The translations under genes and the position numbers were made by a program. The notes beneath the pieces were generated by a model. It searched no databases. It saw nothing but the letters and a program-made list of their open reading frames with translations, and was not told the DNA's origin. Below are positions 31,790 through 40,939 of a stretch of DNA of 64,000 nt, piece after piece; position 1 is the first letter of the stretch, and each line of letters begins with the position of its first letter. The stretch comes from an uncultured Prevotellamassilia sp. (GTDB lineage: Bacteria; Bacteroidota; Bacteroidia; Bacteroidales; Bacteroidaceae), in assembly GCA_934255485.1 (NCBI GenBank), contig CAKQOG010000007.1, forward strand, positions 26,899 through 90,898, in the 5' to 3' direction.

Positions 31790-32420
31790 CCCCGTTTTAC
31801 TCTTCGACTTTGGAGGAGTGATTGTAGACCTCGACCGCAAACGCGTGTTACAATCATTTGCTAATATTGGCATAGACATCAGTAGTTTTCTTGGCGACTA
31901 CAAACAAAGTGGCATATTTTCGCTACTTGAGCAAGGACGCATAAGCATCAACAACTTCTGCAAAGAATTGCGCATACTTTGTAACTGTCCTACAGCAAGC
32001 GATGAGCAAATCATAAAGGCATGGCAAAGCTTTTTGGTGAATGTTCCACACAATCGGCTCGAAATGCTTCTGAAGGCTAAACAACATTATTCTATTAACC
32101 TCTTAAGCAACACCAACGAGGTACACTGGGATATGGCCAAAAACATCTTTTTCAAGTATAAAGATAAGGGGGTTACAGACTTCTTCGATCACATATTCCT
32201 CTCGTGCAGAGAGGGCATTGAGAAGCCTGATCCTGAACTATTTGAAAGAGTTGTTTCCAAACTTAATGTACCAGCCAACGATATTATATTCTTTGATGAT
32301 AGCGAGGTAAACTGCCAAGCCGCTCGCAATTGTGGACTACAAGCATATATAGCCCCTGCAGGCGGTGAATGGCTTAAATATTTTGACAACTATGGCAAAT
32401 TACACCTTCCATGCATTTAA
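31779..32420 (+). CDS. HAD-superfamily phosphatase-like hydrolase
   Basis: 213 residues from ATG at 31779, which overlaps the end of the U32 gene by 11 bp; an upstream in-frame TTG is less likely. HAD motifs: I LLFDFGGVIVDL (nucleophile Asp in DFGG), II INLLSNTNEVH, III lysine in EKPDPELF, IV IIFFDDSEVN. A four-helix cap sits between I and II (HAD-IA type). The substrate is unknown. Its place before ribF suggests, but does not show, a role as FMN/riboflavin-precursor phosphatase. Confidence 0.88.
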   Translation: MKHNPVLLFDFGGVIVDLDRKRVLQSFANIGIDISSFLGDYKQSGIFSLLEQGRISINNFCKELRILCNCPTASDEQIIKAWQSFLVNVPHNRLEMLLKAKQHYSINLLSNTNEVHWDMAKNIFFKYKDKGVTDFFDHIFLSCREGIEKPDPELFERVVSKLNVPANDIIFFDDSEVNCQAARNCGLQAYIAPAGGEWLKYFDNYGKLHLPCI

Positions 32421-33345
32421 GCATAACGTAAAGCCCGAGCAAGGCTTTTGTGCTGCCATTGGCTTCTTTGATGGTGTGCACAAAGGACATCAATTTTTAA
32501 TAGAACAAGTCAAGCGCGAAGCTCTTAAACGTGGTTTGCAACCTATTGTCATATCCTTTGAAGAGCATCCTCGTCTTGCACTTTCACAAGTACCTTATTG
32601 GCCCGAATTGCTTACAACCAATGAACAGAAGCTTAAACTTTTGCAGCAAACGGGCATTGATGGATGCGTAATGTTGCATTTCAACCACGAAATGTCTATG
32701 CTCACATCGGGTGAATTTATGTCGATTGTTCTGCATAAGCAACTCCATGTTCGTTGCCTCATCGTGGGCTACGACCATCACTTTGGTTCTGATCTCTCGT
32801 CTAATTATAGAAACTATGTTATACAAGGAAAAGAGATTGGTATAGAGGTAATCAAGGAGCGCAAGTTTGAAGAAAATGAGTTACAAATAAGTTCTTCTTC
32901 CACCAGACGGTTCCTAATAGGAGGCAATGTTGAAATGGCCAAGGCATGCCTTGGTCGCCCCTACATGCTTGAAGGAACAATTGTAAGGGGGCGCCATGAA
33001 GGTTCAGAACTGGGATTTCCTACTGCCAACCTACAGCCCGACTGCAACGAGCAACTTATTCCTGGCCGAGGTGTCTATGCCGTTAAAGCGTGTATAGATG
33101 GCTTTAACTATAAGGGCATGCTCAATATAGGTTGGCGCCCAACCATGAACAATGGCGACGACCAAACCATAGAGACACACCTACTTGACTGCAATGCTAA
33201 CGACCTTTACGGCAAACACATGCAAATATTTTTTTACCGCAGAGTGCGAGACGAGCATCGCTTTGCCAATATTGAAGAGCTAAAGAAGCAACTAACCATT
33301 GACGAGCTAACCATTAGGGAAATGCTCGCTGAAAATGTTGAATGA
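32392..33345 (+). CDS. ribF: Bifunctional riboflavin kinase / FAD synthetase
   Basis: 317 residues. The N-terminal nucleotidyltransferase domain shows AIGFFDGVHKGHQFLIEQVK and the ISSSSTRRFL motif. The C-terminal kinase domain shows GRHEGSELGFPTANL and GVYAVKACID, ending FFYRRVRDE...LTIREMLAENVE. It makes FMN and then FAD. The chosen ATG (32392) overlaps the HAD gene by 29 bp. A GTG nine codons upstream is possible. The stop overlaps the next start (ATGA), so translation is probably coupled. Confidence 0.95.
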   Translation: MANYTFHAFKHNVKPEQGFCAAIGFFDGVHKGHQFLIEQVKREALKRGLQPIVISFEEHPRLALSQVPYWPELLTTNEQKLKLLQQTGIDGCVMLHFNHEMSMLTSGEFMSIVLHKQLHVRCLIVGYDHHFGSDLSSNYRNYVIQGKEIGIEVIKERKFEENELQISSSSTRRFLIGGNVEMAKACLGRPYMLEGTIVRGRHEGSELGFPTANLQPDCNEQLIPGRGVYAVKACIDGFNYKGMLNIGWRPTMNNGDDQTIETHLLDCNANDLYGKHMQIFFYRRVRDEHRFANIEELKKQLTIDELTIREMLAENVE

Positions 33346-34202
33346 TGATAACCGCTATTAGTGTATTTATCCTATTTATTGCCGTTCAGTTTATATGCGG
33401 AGCAGCAACTCTATTATTCTCTAACATTGATAAATTAGGTAGTGGATTGCCACTTAACCAACTCAGCATACAACCCGTAACATTGGGTATAACGATGCTC
33501 ATTGGCGAAGGTTTATTGGCCTTCGGCCTATGGTGGTGGTTCAACAAAGTAGAGAAACCTGTGCGTCTACGCAGTGCAGCCAACCCCGAATTAGGCAGTA
33601 TTTTCAAGTTTAAACCTGTAAAAAGAGAACTTGTCGCCCGACATATTAGTAGGCAACATATGGTTTATGGTATTGTTGCAACTTTGCTGCTTGCCATAGG
33701 AGTTTCGGGCATTGTTGAGCACTTTGGCTTTTCTGATGATGGAACGACCAACATGTTCTTACAAATGAAAGGCAATCCGCTTTGCTGGCTACTTATGTGC
33801 ATAGTAGGGCCAGTTGCCGAAGAATTAACCTTCAGAGTAGGCATTTTGCGCTCGCTCTATCGTCTTAAAGTTGCAGGTTGGCTATCAGCCTTTATCACCG
33901 CTCTTTTGTTTGGTCTTGTGCATGGAAACCTTGCACAAGGTTCAGCGGCCCTTATTATAGGTTTTGCTCTTGGTTTAATGTACTTGCGTACGGGCGATTT
34001 GCGTCTGTGTTTGCCAGCACATATTATCAACAATACCCTTGCAATGCTTCTTGCCTGCCTACCCAATGTGCCCGGGGCTGGCATGTGTCTTAGCATCATC
34101 TCTATTCTCGCAGGTGCTTTGTTATTAGCATATAGTCTGAGACCATATTCTGCAGAAACAGTAACAACAACACATCCCAACACAACTAATCAAGAACAAT
34201 GA
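33342..34202 (+). CDS. CPBP family intramembrane metalloprotease-like protein
   Basis: 286 residues, seven to eight hydrophobic segments. The ABI/CAAX protease motifs are present: EELTFRVGILRSL (EExxxR), FGLVHGN (FxxxH) and, in the next segment, LCLPAHIINNTLAMLL (HxxxN). Such proteins are membrane glutamic-type proteases, with substrates unknown in most bacteria. It begins in a 4-bp overlap with ribF and ends in a 4-bp overlap with dusB (ATGA both times), so it is part of the same operon. Confidence 0.9.
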   Translation: MMITAISVFILFIAVQFICGAATLLFSNIDKLGSGLPLNQLSIQPVTLGITMLIGEGLLAFGLWWWFNKVEKPVRLRSAANPELGSIFKFKPVKRELVARHISRQHMVYGIVATLLLAIGVSGIVEHFGFSDDGTTNMFLQMKGNPLCWLLMCIVGPVAEELTFRVGILRSLYRLKVAGWLSAFITALLFGLVHGNLAQGSAALIIGFALGLMYLRTGDLRLCLPAHIINNTLAMLLACLPNVPGAGMCLSIISILAGALLLAYSLRPYSAETVTTTHPNTTNQEQ

Positions 34203-35236
34203 AAATAGGCAATTTAGACCTCGGTACACGCCCTGTATTATTAGCTCCTATGGAAGATGTTACCGACATTGGCTTCCGTTTGTTATGCCGACAACTTGGC
34301 GCCTCTATGGTCTATTCTGAGTTTGTTGCAGCAGATGCTTTGGTACGCATGGTCAATAAGAGTTTAGACAAGCTCACCGTATGCGATGCCGAACGCCCTG
34401 TGGCTATACAGATTTATGGCAAAGACCCTATTGCAGTACGCGATGCAGCCCAAATTGTAGTAGAACGCGCCCACCCCGATGTGTTAGACATTAACTTTGG
34501 TTGCCCCGTAAAGAAAGTAGCGGGCAAAGGAGCTGGAGCTGGATTGTTACAAGACGTGCCTCGTATGCTCGAGATAACACGTGCCGTTGTAGACGCCGTA
34601 AACGTGCCTGTTACTGCCAAAACACGTTTGGGCTGGGATGCTGATCATAAAATAATTGTTCCGTTAGCTGAGCAACTGCAAGATTGCGGTATAAAAGCCC
34701 TCACCATTCACGGACGTACAAGGGCACAAATGTACAATGGCGATGCTGATTGGACGCTCATTGGCGAGGTTAAAAAGAACCCACGCATGCACATCCCTAT
34801 CATTGGCAATGGTGATATTACATCTGCCCAAAAAGCGCTCGAAAACTTCGAGAGATATGGAGTTGATGCTGTAATGGTGGGACGTGCTACCTTTGGACGC
34901 CCTTGGATTTTTAAAGAAATTCATGATGCCTTACACCTTGACAACAATCACGACATAGACCATGTAATACCCAGTGATTACCCCACTATGAGCGTTGATT
35001 GGAAACTGGATGTACTGAAAGAACAAGTTCGCCAAAGCGTTGAACGAATTGACGAATACAGAGGCATTCTGCACATTCGCCGCCATCTTGCCGCCACACC
35101 TATCTTTAAGGGCATACCTAATTTTAGGCAAACACGCATAGACATGTTGCGTGCCGAAACAGTGGAGCAACTTTTCAGTATCATGGAAAGCACACGCCCA
35201 CTCATCCGCGAAGCAGCTATGCAAGAAAAAGCATAA
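34199..35236 (+). CDS. dusB: tRNA-dihydrouridine synthase
   Basis: 345 residues, FMN TIM barrel then helical C-terminal domain. Motifs: APMEDVTDIGFRLLCRQLGA, the catalytic cysteine in NFGCPVKKVAGKGAGAGLL, PVTAKTRLGW, TIHGRTRAQMY and VMVGRATFGRPWIF. It reduces specific uridines in tRNA. Last gene of the U32-HAD-ribF-CPBP-dusB run, closed by terminator 35257. Confidence 0.95.
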   Translation: MKIGNLDLGTRPVLLAPMEDVTDIGFRLLCRQLGASMVYSEFVAADALVRMVNKSLDKLTVCDAERPVAIQIYGKDPIAVRDAAQIVVERAHPDVLDINFGCPVKKVAGKGAGAGLLQDVPRMLEITRAVVDAVNVPVTAKTRLGWDADHKIIVPLAEQLQDCGIKALTIHGRTRAQMYNGDADWTLIGEVKKNPRMHIPIIGNGDITSAQKALENFERYGVDAVMVGRATFGRPWIFKEIHDALHLDNNHDIDHVIPSDYPTMSVDWKLDVLKEQVRQSVERIDEYRGILHIRRHLAATPIFKGIPNFRQTRIDMLRAETVEQLFSIMESTRPLIREAAMQEKA

Positions 35237-35256
35237 CAACCTCTTTTAGTAAAAAT

Positions 35257-35291
35257 AAAAGCCGATTTCAAATGCAGAAATCGGCTTTTTA
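35257..35291 (+). terminator. Intrinsic terminator after dusB
   Basis: AAAAGCCGATTTC / GAAATCGGCTTTT stem, 6-nt loop, run of T. Confidence 0.92.
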
Positions 35292-35341
35292 TGTTTATGT
35301 AACAATGCCTTTAGCATTAAACATAAGAAGGTTTAGCAAGA

Positions 35342-35373
35342 TTTGTGAATATCAACATAAAACATTATTTTTG
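35342..35373 (+). promoter_or_regulatory. Promoter of dapB
   Basis: TTTG (35342-35345), 20-bp spacer, TATTTTTG (35366-35373). Close to consensus. Confidence 0.8.
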
Positions 35374-35407
35374 CAATTCAGAATAACATACAAAACACAC
35401 ATAACAC

Positions 35408-36160
35408 ATGAAATTAGCACTTATAGGCTACGGTAAAATGGGCCACATGATTGAACAAATAGCATTGCAACGCGGTCACGAAATCGTTAGCATCATCGAC
35501 ATCAACAATATGCAAGACTTCGATAGCGACGCCTTTCGTAGTGCAGACGTTGCCATTGAATTTACCAATCCTACAGCAGCTTACGACAACTACTTACGTG
35601 CTTGGAAACAAGGAGTTAAGGTTGTAAGCGGTAGTACAGGCTGGCTCAAGGAACACGAAGCCGACGTGCGTAAGGCTTGCAAAGAAGGCAATACGCTATT
35701 TTGGGCCTCTAACTTTTCATTGGGTGTAGCCATATTCTCCGCCGTTAATAAGTATTTGGCACGCATCATGAATGCCTATCCCACTTATGATGTAAGCGAG
35801 GTTGAAACCCACCACATTCACAAACTCGATGCACCAAGTGGCACGGCTATCACCCTTGCCGAACAAGTGTGCAACGAACTTGATCGCAAAACGGGCTGGG
35901 TAAAAGGTGAGGTTCACAATGCCGACGGAACCATCTCTGGAAGCAAAAACACCCCTCACGACTTACTGCGTATCGACGCTATCCGCGAGGGCGAAGTGCC
36001 AGGCATACACACTATCACCTACGATTCGCCTGCCGATATGATACAAATCACCCATTCTGCACACAACCGCGAAGGCTTTGCATTAGGAGCGGTATTGGCT
36101 GCTGAATTTACAGCTACTCACCAAGGATTGTTGTCTACAGACGATCTCTTTAAGTTCTAA
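35408..36160 (+). CDS. dapB: 4-hydroxy-tetrahydrodipicolinate reductase
   Basis: 250 residues. N-terminal Rossmann motif LIGYGKMGHMIEQIA; substrate motif SEVETHHIHKLDAPSGTAI; later TYDSPADMIQITHSAHNREG. It reduces the dihydrodipicolinate precursor in lysine/meso-diaminopimelate synthesis. Shorter NAD(P)-binding region than E. coli DapB, in keeping with Bacteroidota forms. Promoter near consensus; lepB follows 149 bp later, so cotranscription is plausible. Confidence 0.95.
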   Translation: MKLALIGYGKMGHMIEQIALQRGHEIVSIIDINNMQDFDSDAFRSADVAIEFTNPTAAYDNYLRAWKQGVKVVSGSTGWLKEHEADVRKACKEGNTLFWASNFSLGVAIFSAVNKYLARIMNAYPTYDVSEVETHHIHKLDAPSGTAITLAEQVCNELDRKTGWVKGEVHNADGTISGSKNTPHDLLRIDAIREGEVPGIHTITYDSPADMIQITHSAHNREGFALGAVLAAEFTATHQGLLSTDDLFKF

Positions 36161-36309
36161 GAGTAAAGACAAAATGAATTGTTGGTATTCTCAACAAAGA
36201 GGCATAAAGTTGTGCTTGCTTAGCACACGATTTTCCAACGCATATCAGCGGTTTTTGAATATCAACACAATATTCGTTTCACACCTATACATTTTCACAC
36301 AGACACCTT

Positions 36310-37821
36310 ATGTCAGTAAATAAACGCTTTATAAATACAACTTCTACAGGCGATGTAAAAAGCAAAAAGCGAAAACCATCGTGGCTAACGTTTTCGATAG
36401 TCATGGTGCTTTATTTAGCCTTTCTATATTGGGTTGGTTCATGGTGGGGACTCATTGTTGTTCCCTTTATCTACGACCTTTACATCTCACGAAAAATTAA
36501 TTGGAGCTGGTGGCGCAACCCTGCAGTAGCTCCAACCACTCGCTTTATCATGGGCTGGGTAGATGCTATTGTGTTTGCTTTAGTAGCCATATACTTTCTC
36601 AACCAATTCTTCTTTCAAAACTTTGTTATACCCTCTTCATCGCTCGAAAAAACATTGCTCACGGGCGACTATCTGTTGGTTTCAAAGCTATCATATGGTC
36701 CACGCATACCTCAAACACCACTCTCTATGCCGCTCACACAGCACACTTTGCCTGTGCTCAACTGCCGTAGCTATAGCACATGGCCACATTGGGATTACCG
36801 CCGTGTGAAAGGCTTGGGACACGTTCAGCTCAACGACATTGTTGTGTTTAACTACCCTGCAGGTGATACCGTAGCCCTTAATCAGCAAAACCAAGACTAC
36901 TATCGTTTGGCATATCAAATTGGCGATCAGATGCTTGGCACTCAGTCAAACGTGCCCAGCGAACAGGTTGTTCCTGCCTCAGCATCGCTCAATCGCTCAA
37001 TGAACTACGAAGAGCAGCAAGCATTCTTTAAGAAGGTTTATGCCGCAGGTGTGGCATATATGCGCTCGCAGCCCGAACAGTTTGGCGACATAGTTGCACG
37101 TCCTACCGACCGCAGAGAAAACTATGTAAAGCGCTGTGTAGGTTTGCCCGGACAGACATTGCAAATACGCAACAATGTTATATATCTTGACGGAAAACCC
37201 AATCGTGAACCAGAGAACTCACAGTATGCCTACGAGGTAACATTTAAGCAAGATCTACCTATCGACTTAAAGAAAGAACTCGGCATTACCGATGAAGATC
37301 TCTACACTACACGCAATGGCAACACCGTATGGATGCCCCTTACACGTAAGGTTAAAGCCGCACTTGCTAAGCAAACAAGCTACGTAAGCTCTATAAAACC
37401 TGCTGTTGCTGAAGCAAGTTGGCTCTATCCTCAAAACATGGTGAAAGATTGGTCTACAGCCAATTATGGTCCCGTATGGATACCCAAAAAGGGTGCCACG
37501 CTCAAGCTCAATCTCAACAATCTGCCCATTTATGAGCGCCCCATACGCGTGTACGAAGGCAACAAGCTTGAGGTTCGGAACGGCCAAATTTACATCAACA
37601 ACAAGCCCACAAATAGCTATACCTTCAAACTCGACTACTATTGGATGATGGGCGATAACCGCGACAATAGTGCCGATTCTCGCTTTTGGGGCTTTGTCCC
37701 TGAAGACCACATTGTGGGAAAACCGCTCTTTATATGGCTCTCGCTCAACCCCGATTATGGTTGGTTTGATGGCCATGTACGTTGGGACAGAGTGTTCAAA
37801 CGGGTTTGGGACATTAAGTAA
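36310..37821 (+). CDS. lepB: Signal peptidase I (long Bacteroidota form)
   Basis: 503 residues. Two to three N-terminal membrane segments (SIVMVLYLAFLYWVG, GLIVVPFIYDLYI, AIVFALVAIYFLNQFFF) anchor a periplasmic domain. Catalytic Ser111 lies in IPSSSLEKTLLTGDYL and Lys274 in NYVKRCVGLPGQ. The signature MMGDNRDNSADSRFWGFVPE is near the end. A long insertion (residues 190-265) and a second (about 300-400) make it larger than E. coli Lep (324). It cleaves Sec signal peptides of the many exported proteins here. A terminator-like hairpin (37837) separates it from a degenerate paralogue. Confidence 0.95.
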   Translation: MSVNKRFINTTSTGDVKSKKRKPSWLTFSIVMVLYLAFLYWVGSWWGLIVVPFIYDLYISRKINWSWWRNPAVAPTTRFIMGWVDAIVFALVAIYFLNQFFFQNFVIPSSSLEKTLLTGDYLLVSKLSYGPRIPQTPLSMPLTQHTLPVLNCRSYSTWPHWDYRRVKGLGHVQLNDIVVFNYPAGDTVALNQQNQDYYRLAYQIGDQMLGTQSNVPSEQVVPASASLNRSMNYEEQQAFFKKVYAAGVAYMRSQPEQFGDIVARPTDRRENYVKRCVGLPGQTLQIRNNVIYLDGKPNREPENSQYAYEVTFKQDLPIDLKKELGITDEDLYTTRNGNTVWMPLTRKVKAALAKQTSYVSSIKPAVAEASWLYPQNMVKDWSTANYGPVWIPKKGATLKLNLNNLPIYERPIRVYEGNKLEVRNGQIYINNKPTNSYTFKLDYYWMMGDNRDNSADSRFWGFVPEDHIVGKPLFIWLSLNPDYGWFDGHVRWDRVFKRVWDIK

Positions 37822-37836
37822 AAACAATACTAAACA

Positions 37837-37875
37837 GTGGGGAATATCAGTATATTCCCCACCCTTTATTTTAAG
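37837..37875 (+). terminator. Terminator-like hairpin after lepB
   Basis: GTGGGGAATAT / ATATTCCCCAC with a 4-nt loop, then CCTTTATTTT. Confidence 0.8.
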
Positions 37876-37924
37876 CTGCTAAAGAGAAATAGTAAGTTAT
37901 TTTAAAACGGCAACTTAGCACACT

Positions 37925-38581
37925 ATGAAAATATCCTTTAAGTGGAAACATCAAGGTTATACACAATCCATCGCCAAGCACAAGGGATTGTTGTGGGGGG
38001 TAAGACCATTCTTTATCGTCTTACTTCTCTTTGTCATAGTGCGCTTTTTTTTGCTATCGGTAGTTGTGTTACCACGCAAGCAAAAGGCTTTTGTAAGCCT
38101 CGTTTCATACGGATTGCGTACACCTGGCGAACAGTTTTGGGGATATCATCGGTGGGGATATTGCCATCCGGAAAAGGGTGACGAAGTAGTGTTCTCTATT
38201 GACACTACGGGGGGAAGCAAAGAGGTCGTTTTGAGCGGGAAATGCATTGCTTTGCCCAACGAAAACGTATGGATAGACCCCATAGAACAACGCATTTTGC
38301 CAGGTAAGACAAGTCCCGATGCGCAGCCCATTACCATCCCCAGCAAGGACCATAGCGTAGAGATAACCCCCTTTAACCTACGATTATTGGCATACATTTT
38401 ATCGCACTTCGAGGCGTGCAAGCACCTTAAGATTACCCATCAAGGTGTGCTGCAACTCGACGGTAAAACCTTACAAAAGGTACGCATGCAGCGCGACTAT
38501 TATTGGATAGAAATTGCGCCTAATGAGTACTTAATGATTCCACACGATGCTCTAATAGGTAAAGTTGTCAAGAAGTTCTAA
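37925..38581 (+). CDS. S26 signal-peptidase-like protein lacking catalytic residues
   Basis: 218 residues. One N-terminal membrane segment (PFFIVLLLFVIVRFFLLSVVV) is followed by a short domain alignable with lepB: AFVSLVSYGLRTPGEQ matches LLVSKLSYGPRIPQTP of lepB, KGDEVVFSI matches the box C strand, and SGKCIALPNENVWI matches VKRCVGLPGQTLQI. At the place of the catalytic serine segment (PSSSLEKT) the sequence has only VLPRKQKA, and the lysine aligns with Gly. It ends DALIGKVVKKF, like the lepB end. It is therefore probably a non-catalytic paralogue, perhaps a partner or regulator of LepB. The frame is intact and the gene lies right behind lepB. Confidence 0.75.
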   Translation: MKISFKWKHQGYTQSIAKHKGLLWGVRPFFIVLLLFVIVRFFLLSVVVLPRKQKAFVSLVSYGLRTPGEQFWGYHRWGYCHPEKGDEVVFSIDTTGGSKEVVLSGKCIALPNENVWIDPIEQRILPGKTSPDAQPITIPSKDHSVEITPFNLRLLAYILSHFEACKHLKITHQGVLQLDGKTLQKVRMQRDYYWIEIAPNEYLMIPHDALIGKVVKKF

Positions 38582-38638
38582 CACTTTTTTCTTATATTCT
38601 TATTCTTACATTTCTTTTTATAAAACCTCTTATTTGTT

Positions 38639-39277
38639 TTGATTACAAGCACATCCTATTTAGCTCCCATTCAATATTATGCCCACCTCTATGCAGCCTC
38701 GCAAGTTATAGAGGACAGAGGCGAACATTATGTTAAACAAACCTTCCGCAATCGCTGCTATATAGCAACTCCGATGGGAGCACAAGCGCTCACATTGCCC
38801 ATTATTCGCTCAGAAGCATCGCACACACCCACACGCGACATTATGATTTCAGACCACGGCAATTGGCAGCATATACACTGGACGGCTCTTGTTTCAGCCT
38901 ACGAAAGTAGCCCCTACTTTGAGTACTATGCAGACGATCTTAGAGGCTTCTATGAAAAAAATTATAAGTATCTTGTTGATTTTAACGAGGCTCTACTCCA
39001 TACCATATTAAATCTTTTGTCGCTACAAAAGGATATTGTTGTGAGTAACAAATACGTAGTGCCTACAGAGGCTATGGGAACTGACTTACGCAACGTTATT
39101 ACGCCCAAAAAGCCACTCAATGCAGACAATGCTTTCCGTCCTTTCCCCTATTACCAAGTGTTTGCAGCACACACAGGATTCTTGCCAAACCTTAGCATTG
39201 TAGACCTCTTATTCAATATGGGGCCAGAGAGCCGCATTATTTTGCGTAAGAGCTTACAACAACCTTCGTTACGATAG
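38639..39277 (+). CDS. WbqC-like family protein
   Basis: 212 residues. Begins ITSTSYLAPIQYYAHL, the WbqC family opening, followed by FRNRCYIATPMGAQALTLPI and NWQHIHWTALVSAYESSPYFEYY. Family members are linked to polysaccharide or glycan loci; the chemistry is unknown. Start is TTG at 38639: an in-frame stop is six codons upstream, no ATG is available, and the family motif begins at once. It is 57 bp downstream of the lepB-like gene, likely cotranscribed. It converges on tyrS with a shared hairpin terminator between. Confidence 0.85.
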   Translation: MITSTSYLAPIQYYAHLYAASQVIEDRGEHYVKQTFRNRCYIATPMGAQALTLPIIRSEASHTPTRDIMISDHGNWQHIHWTALVSAYESSPYFEYYADDLRGFYEKNYKYLVDFNEALLHTILNLLSLQKDIVVSNKYVVPTEAMGTDLRNVITPKKPLNADNAFRPFPYYQVFAAHTGFLPNLSIVDLLFNMGPESRIILRKSLQQPSLR

Positions 39278-39324
39278 ATTAATAGTCTGCACATAATTAA
39301 AGCGATCACAAGCAAAGTAAACAT

Positions 39325-39398
39325 AAAAGCGTAACGCTTTTCTTACAACTTCATGCCATAAAGCATGATAAAGGGAGTAAGAAAAGCGTTACGCTTTT
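39325..39398. terminator. Bidirectional terminator between the WbqC-like gene and tyrS
   Basis: AAAAGCGTAACGCTTTTCTT (39325-39344) plus AC pairs perfectly with GT plus AAGAAAAGCGTTACGCTTTT (39379-39398). Each arm also holds its own AAAAGCGt/aACGCTTTT hairpin, so cruciform and stem alternatives exist. It serves both converging genes. Confidence 0.85.
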
Positions 39399-39424
39399 GT
39401 GTGTATGTTAGTCTTAAAAGGCTC

Positions 39425-40720
39425 TTATTTCACAGTGATGAGGAAGTAGTTTTTCTTGCCACGTTGCACCAATAGGTACTTGCCATCAATAAGGTCTTCG
39501 GCAGCAATCACTTGGTCGAAAGCAGCAAGTTTCTCCTTGTTAAGGCTCACACCACCACCTTGCGCCAACTTGCGCATTTCGCCTTTTGAGGCAAAACACT
39601 TGGTAGTTTCGGCAAAAAGGTCTACAGCCTTTGCACCAAGAGCTTGGTCTTTAGAAACCTCAAAGTGGGGCACACCATCGAACACGCTTAAGAAAGTATC
39701 CTCGTCGAGTTTGAGCAAACTGTCCTTTGTAGCCTTGCCAAATAAGATATTTGATGCTTCGAGAGCCATCTCGTAATCCTCGCGACTGTGTACCATGCAA
39801 GTTACCTCTTCGCCAAGCTTCTTTTGCAAGATGCGTTGGCCTGGGTCAGCACGATGAGCAGCAATAAGCGCATCGATTTCTTCGTGAGGCAATGAAGTAA
39901 ATATCTTGATGTAGCGTTCTGCTTCTTCGTCGCCTACATTGAGCCAGAACTGATAGAACTTATAAGGTGTTGTGTAACGGCGGTCGAGCCATACGTTGCC
40001 TTGCTCTGTTTTGCCAAACTTCTTGCCATCGGCTTTGGTAATGAGCGGACATGTAAGTGCGTATGCATCAGCCTCTGCGCCTAAGGTACGACGGATGAGC
40101 TCAGTACCAGTAGTGATATTGCCCCATTGGTCTGAGCCACCCATTTGTAGCTTACAGTTCTTGGTTTCGTAAAGGTGAAGGAAGTCGTAACCTTGCAACA
40201 ACTGATAAGTGAACTCTGTGAACGACAAGCCATCGCGTGCCTCGCCATTCAAGCGTTTTTTCACGCTATCTTTAGCCATCATGTAGTTCACGGTGATGTG
40301 TTTACCAATGTCACGAGCAAAGTCTAAAAAGGTAAAGTCCTTCATCCAGTCGTAGTTATTAACAAGTTCTGCCGCATTAGGTGCATCAGAGTCGAAGTCG
40401 AGAAAGTGCGACAATTGCTTTTTAATGCAAGCCACATTATGGCGAAGGGTTTCCTCGGTCAATAGGTTACGCTCTGCACTCTTGCCAGAGGGGTCGCCAA
40501 TCATACCCGTGGCACCACCTACAAGCGCTAATGGCTTGTGTCCGGCATGTTGAAAATGGCGAAGCATCATCACTGAGCACAAGTGTCCGATGTGCAAAGA
40601 GTCGGCAGTAGGGTCAATACCTACGTATGCAGTGGTCATGCCTTTTTCAAGAAGCTCTTCTGTGCCTGGCATCATCTGATGAAGCATGCCGCGCCACTTT
40701 AGTTCGTCTACAAAATTCAT
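39425..40720 (-). CDS. tyrS: Tyrosyl-tRNA synthetase
   Basis: 431 residues from ATG at 40720. Class I signature: AYVGIDPTADSLHIGHLCSV (HIGH) and KFGKTEQG (KMSKS-type loop), tyrosine-binding YDWMKDFTFLDFARDIG and QMGGSDQWGNITTG; C-terminal S4-like domain (FASKGEMRKLAQGGGVSLN). It charges tRNA-Tyr. An in-frame TTG at 40756 would add 12 residues read out of a palindromic element, so the ATG is preferred. A -7 box on the minus strand lies at 40947-40940, so the transcript carries a leader of about 210 nt holding that element. Confidence 0.97.
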   Translation of the reverse strand: MNFVDELKWRGMLHQMMPGTEELLEKGMTTAYVGIDPTADSLHIGHLCSVMMLRHFQHAGHKPLALVGGATGMIGDPSGKSAERNLLTEETLRHNVACIKKQLSHFLDFDSDAPNAAELVNNYDWMKDFTFLDFARDIGKHITVNYMMAKDSVKKRLNGEARDGLSFTEFTYQLLQGYDFLHLYETKNCKLQMGGSDQWGNITTGTELIRRTLGAEADAYALTCPLITKADGKKFGKTEQGNVWLDRRYTTPYKFYQFWLNVGDEEAERYIKIFTSLPHEEIDALIAAHRADPGQRILQKKLGEEVTCMVHSREDYEMALEASNILFGKATKDSLLKLDEDTFLSVFDGVPHFEVSKDQALGAKAVDLFAETTKCFASKGEMRKLAQGGGVSLNKEKLAAFDQVIAAEDLIDGKYLLVQRGKKNYFLITVK

Positions 40721-40741
40721 CGTATGAGAATGTTTTTTGAG

Positions 40742-40925
40742 TAAGTAGGTGTTCAAAATTAATTGATATGAATTTGTGCATTGCTTTTGTCAGAAGCATT
40801 GGCTGAAGAGAGAGCGTAGCGGGCTACGTGACCGACAAAGCCTATGATTATGGCGGAAACAATGTGCTAATGCATATCAATTAATGCAGACACAATTATA
40901 TAAATTAATTTTGATTACCTACTTA
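40742..40925 (-). repeat. 184-bp TAAGTAGGT-bounded inverted-repeat element in the tyrS leader
   Basis: Ends are TAAGTAGGT-gtt-CAAAATTAATT (40742-40764) and its complement AATTAATTTTG-att-ACCTACTTA (40903-40925), 20 of 23 bases complementary. Inside are ATTGATATG...CATATCAAT (second nested arm pair), GCTTTTGTC...GACAAAGC and CGTAGCccGCTACG. The whole can fold as one long hairpin with branches. It sits between the tyrS promoter and start codon. The same ends bound the 44-bp element after metK. Confidence 0.8.
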
Positions 40926-40939
40926 ATTATTAATAAGTG

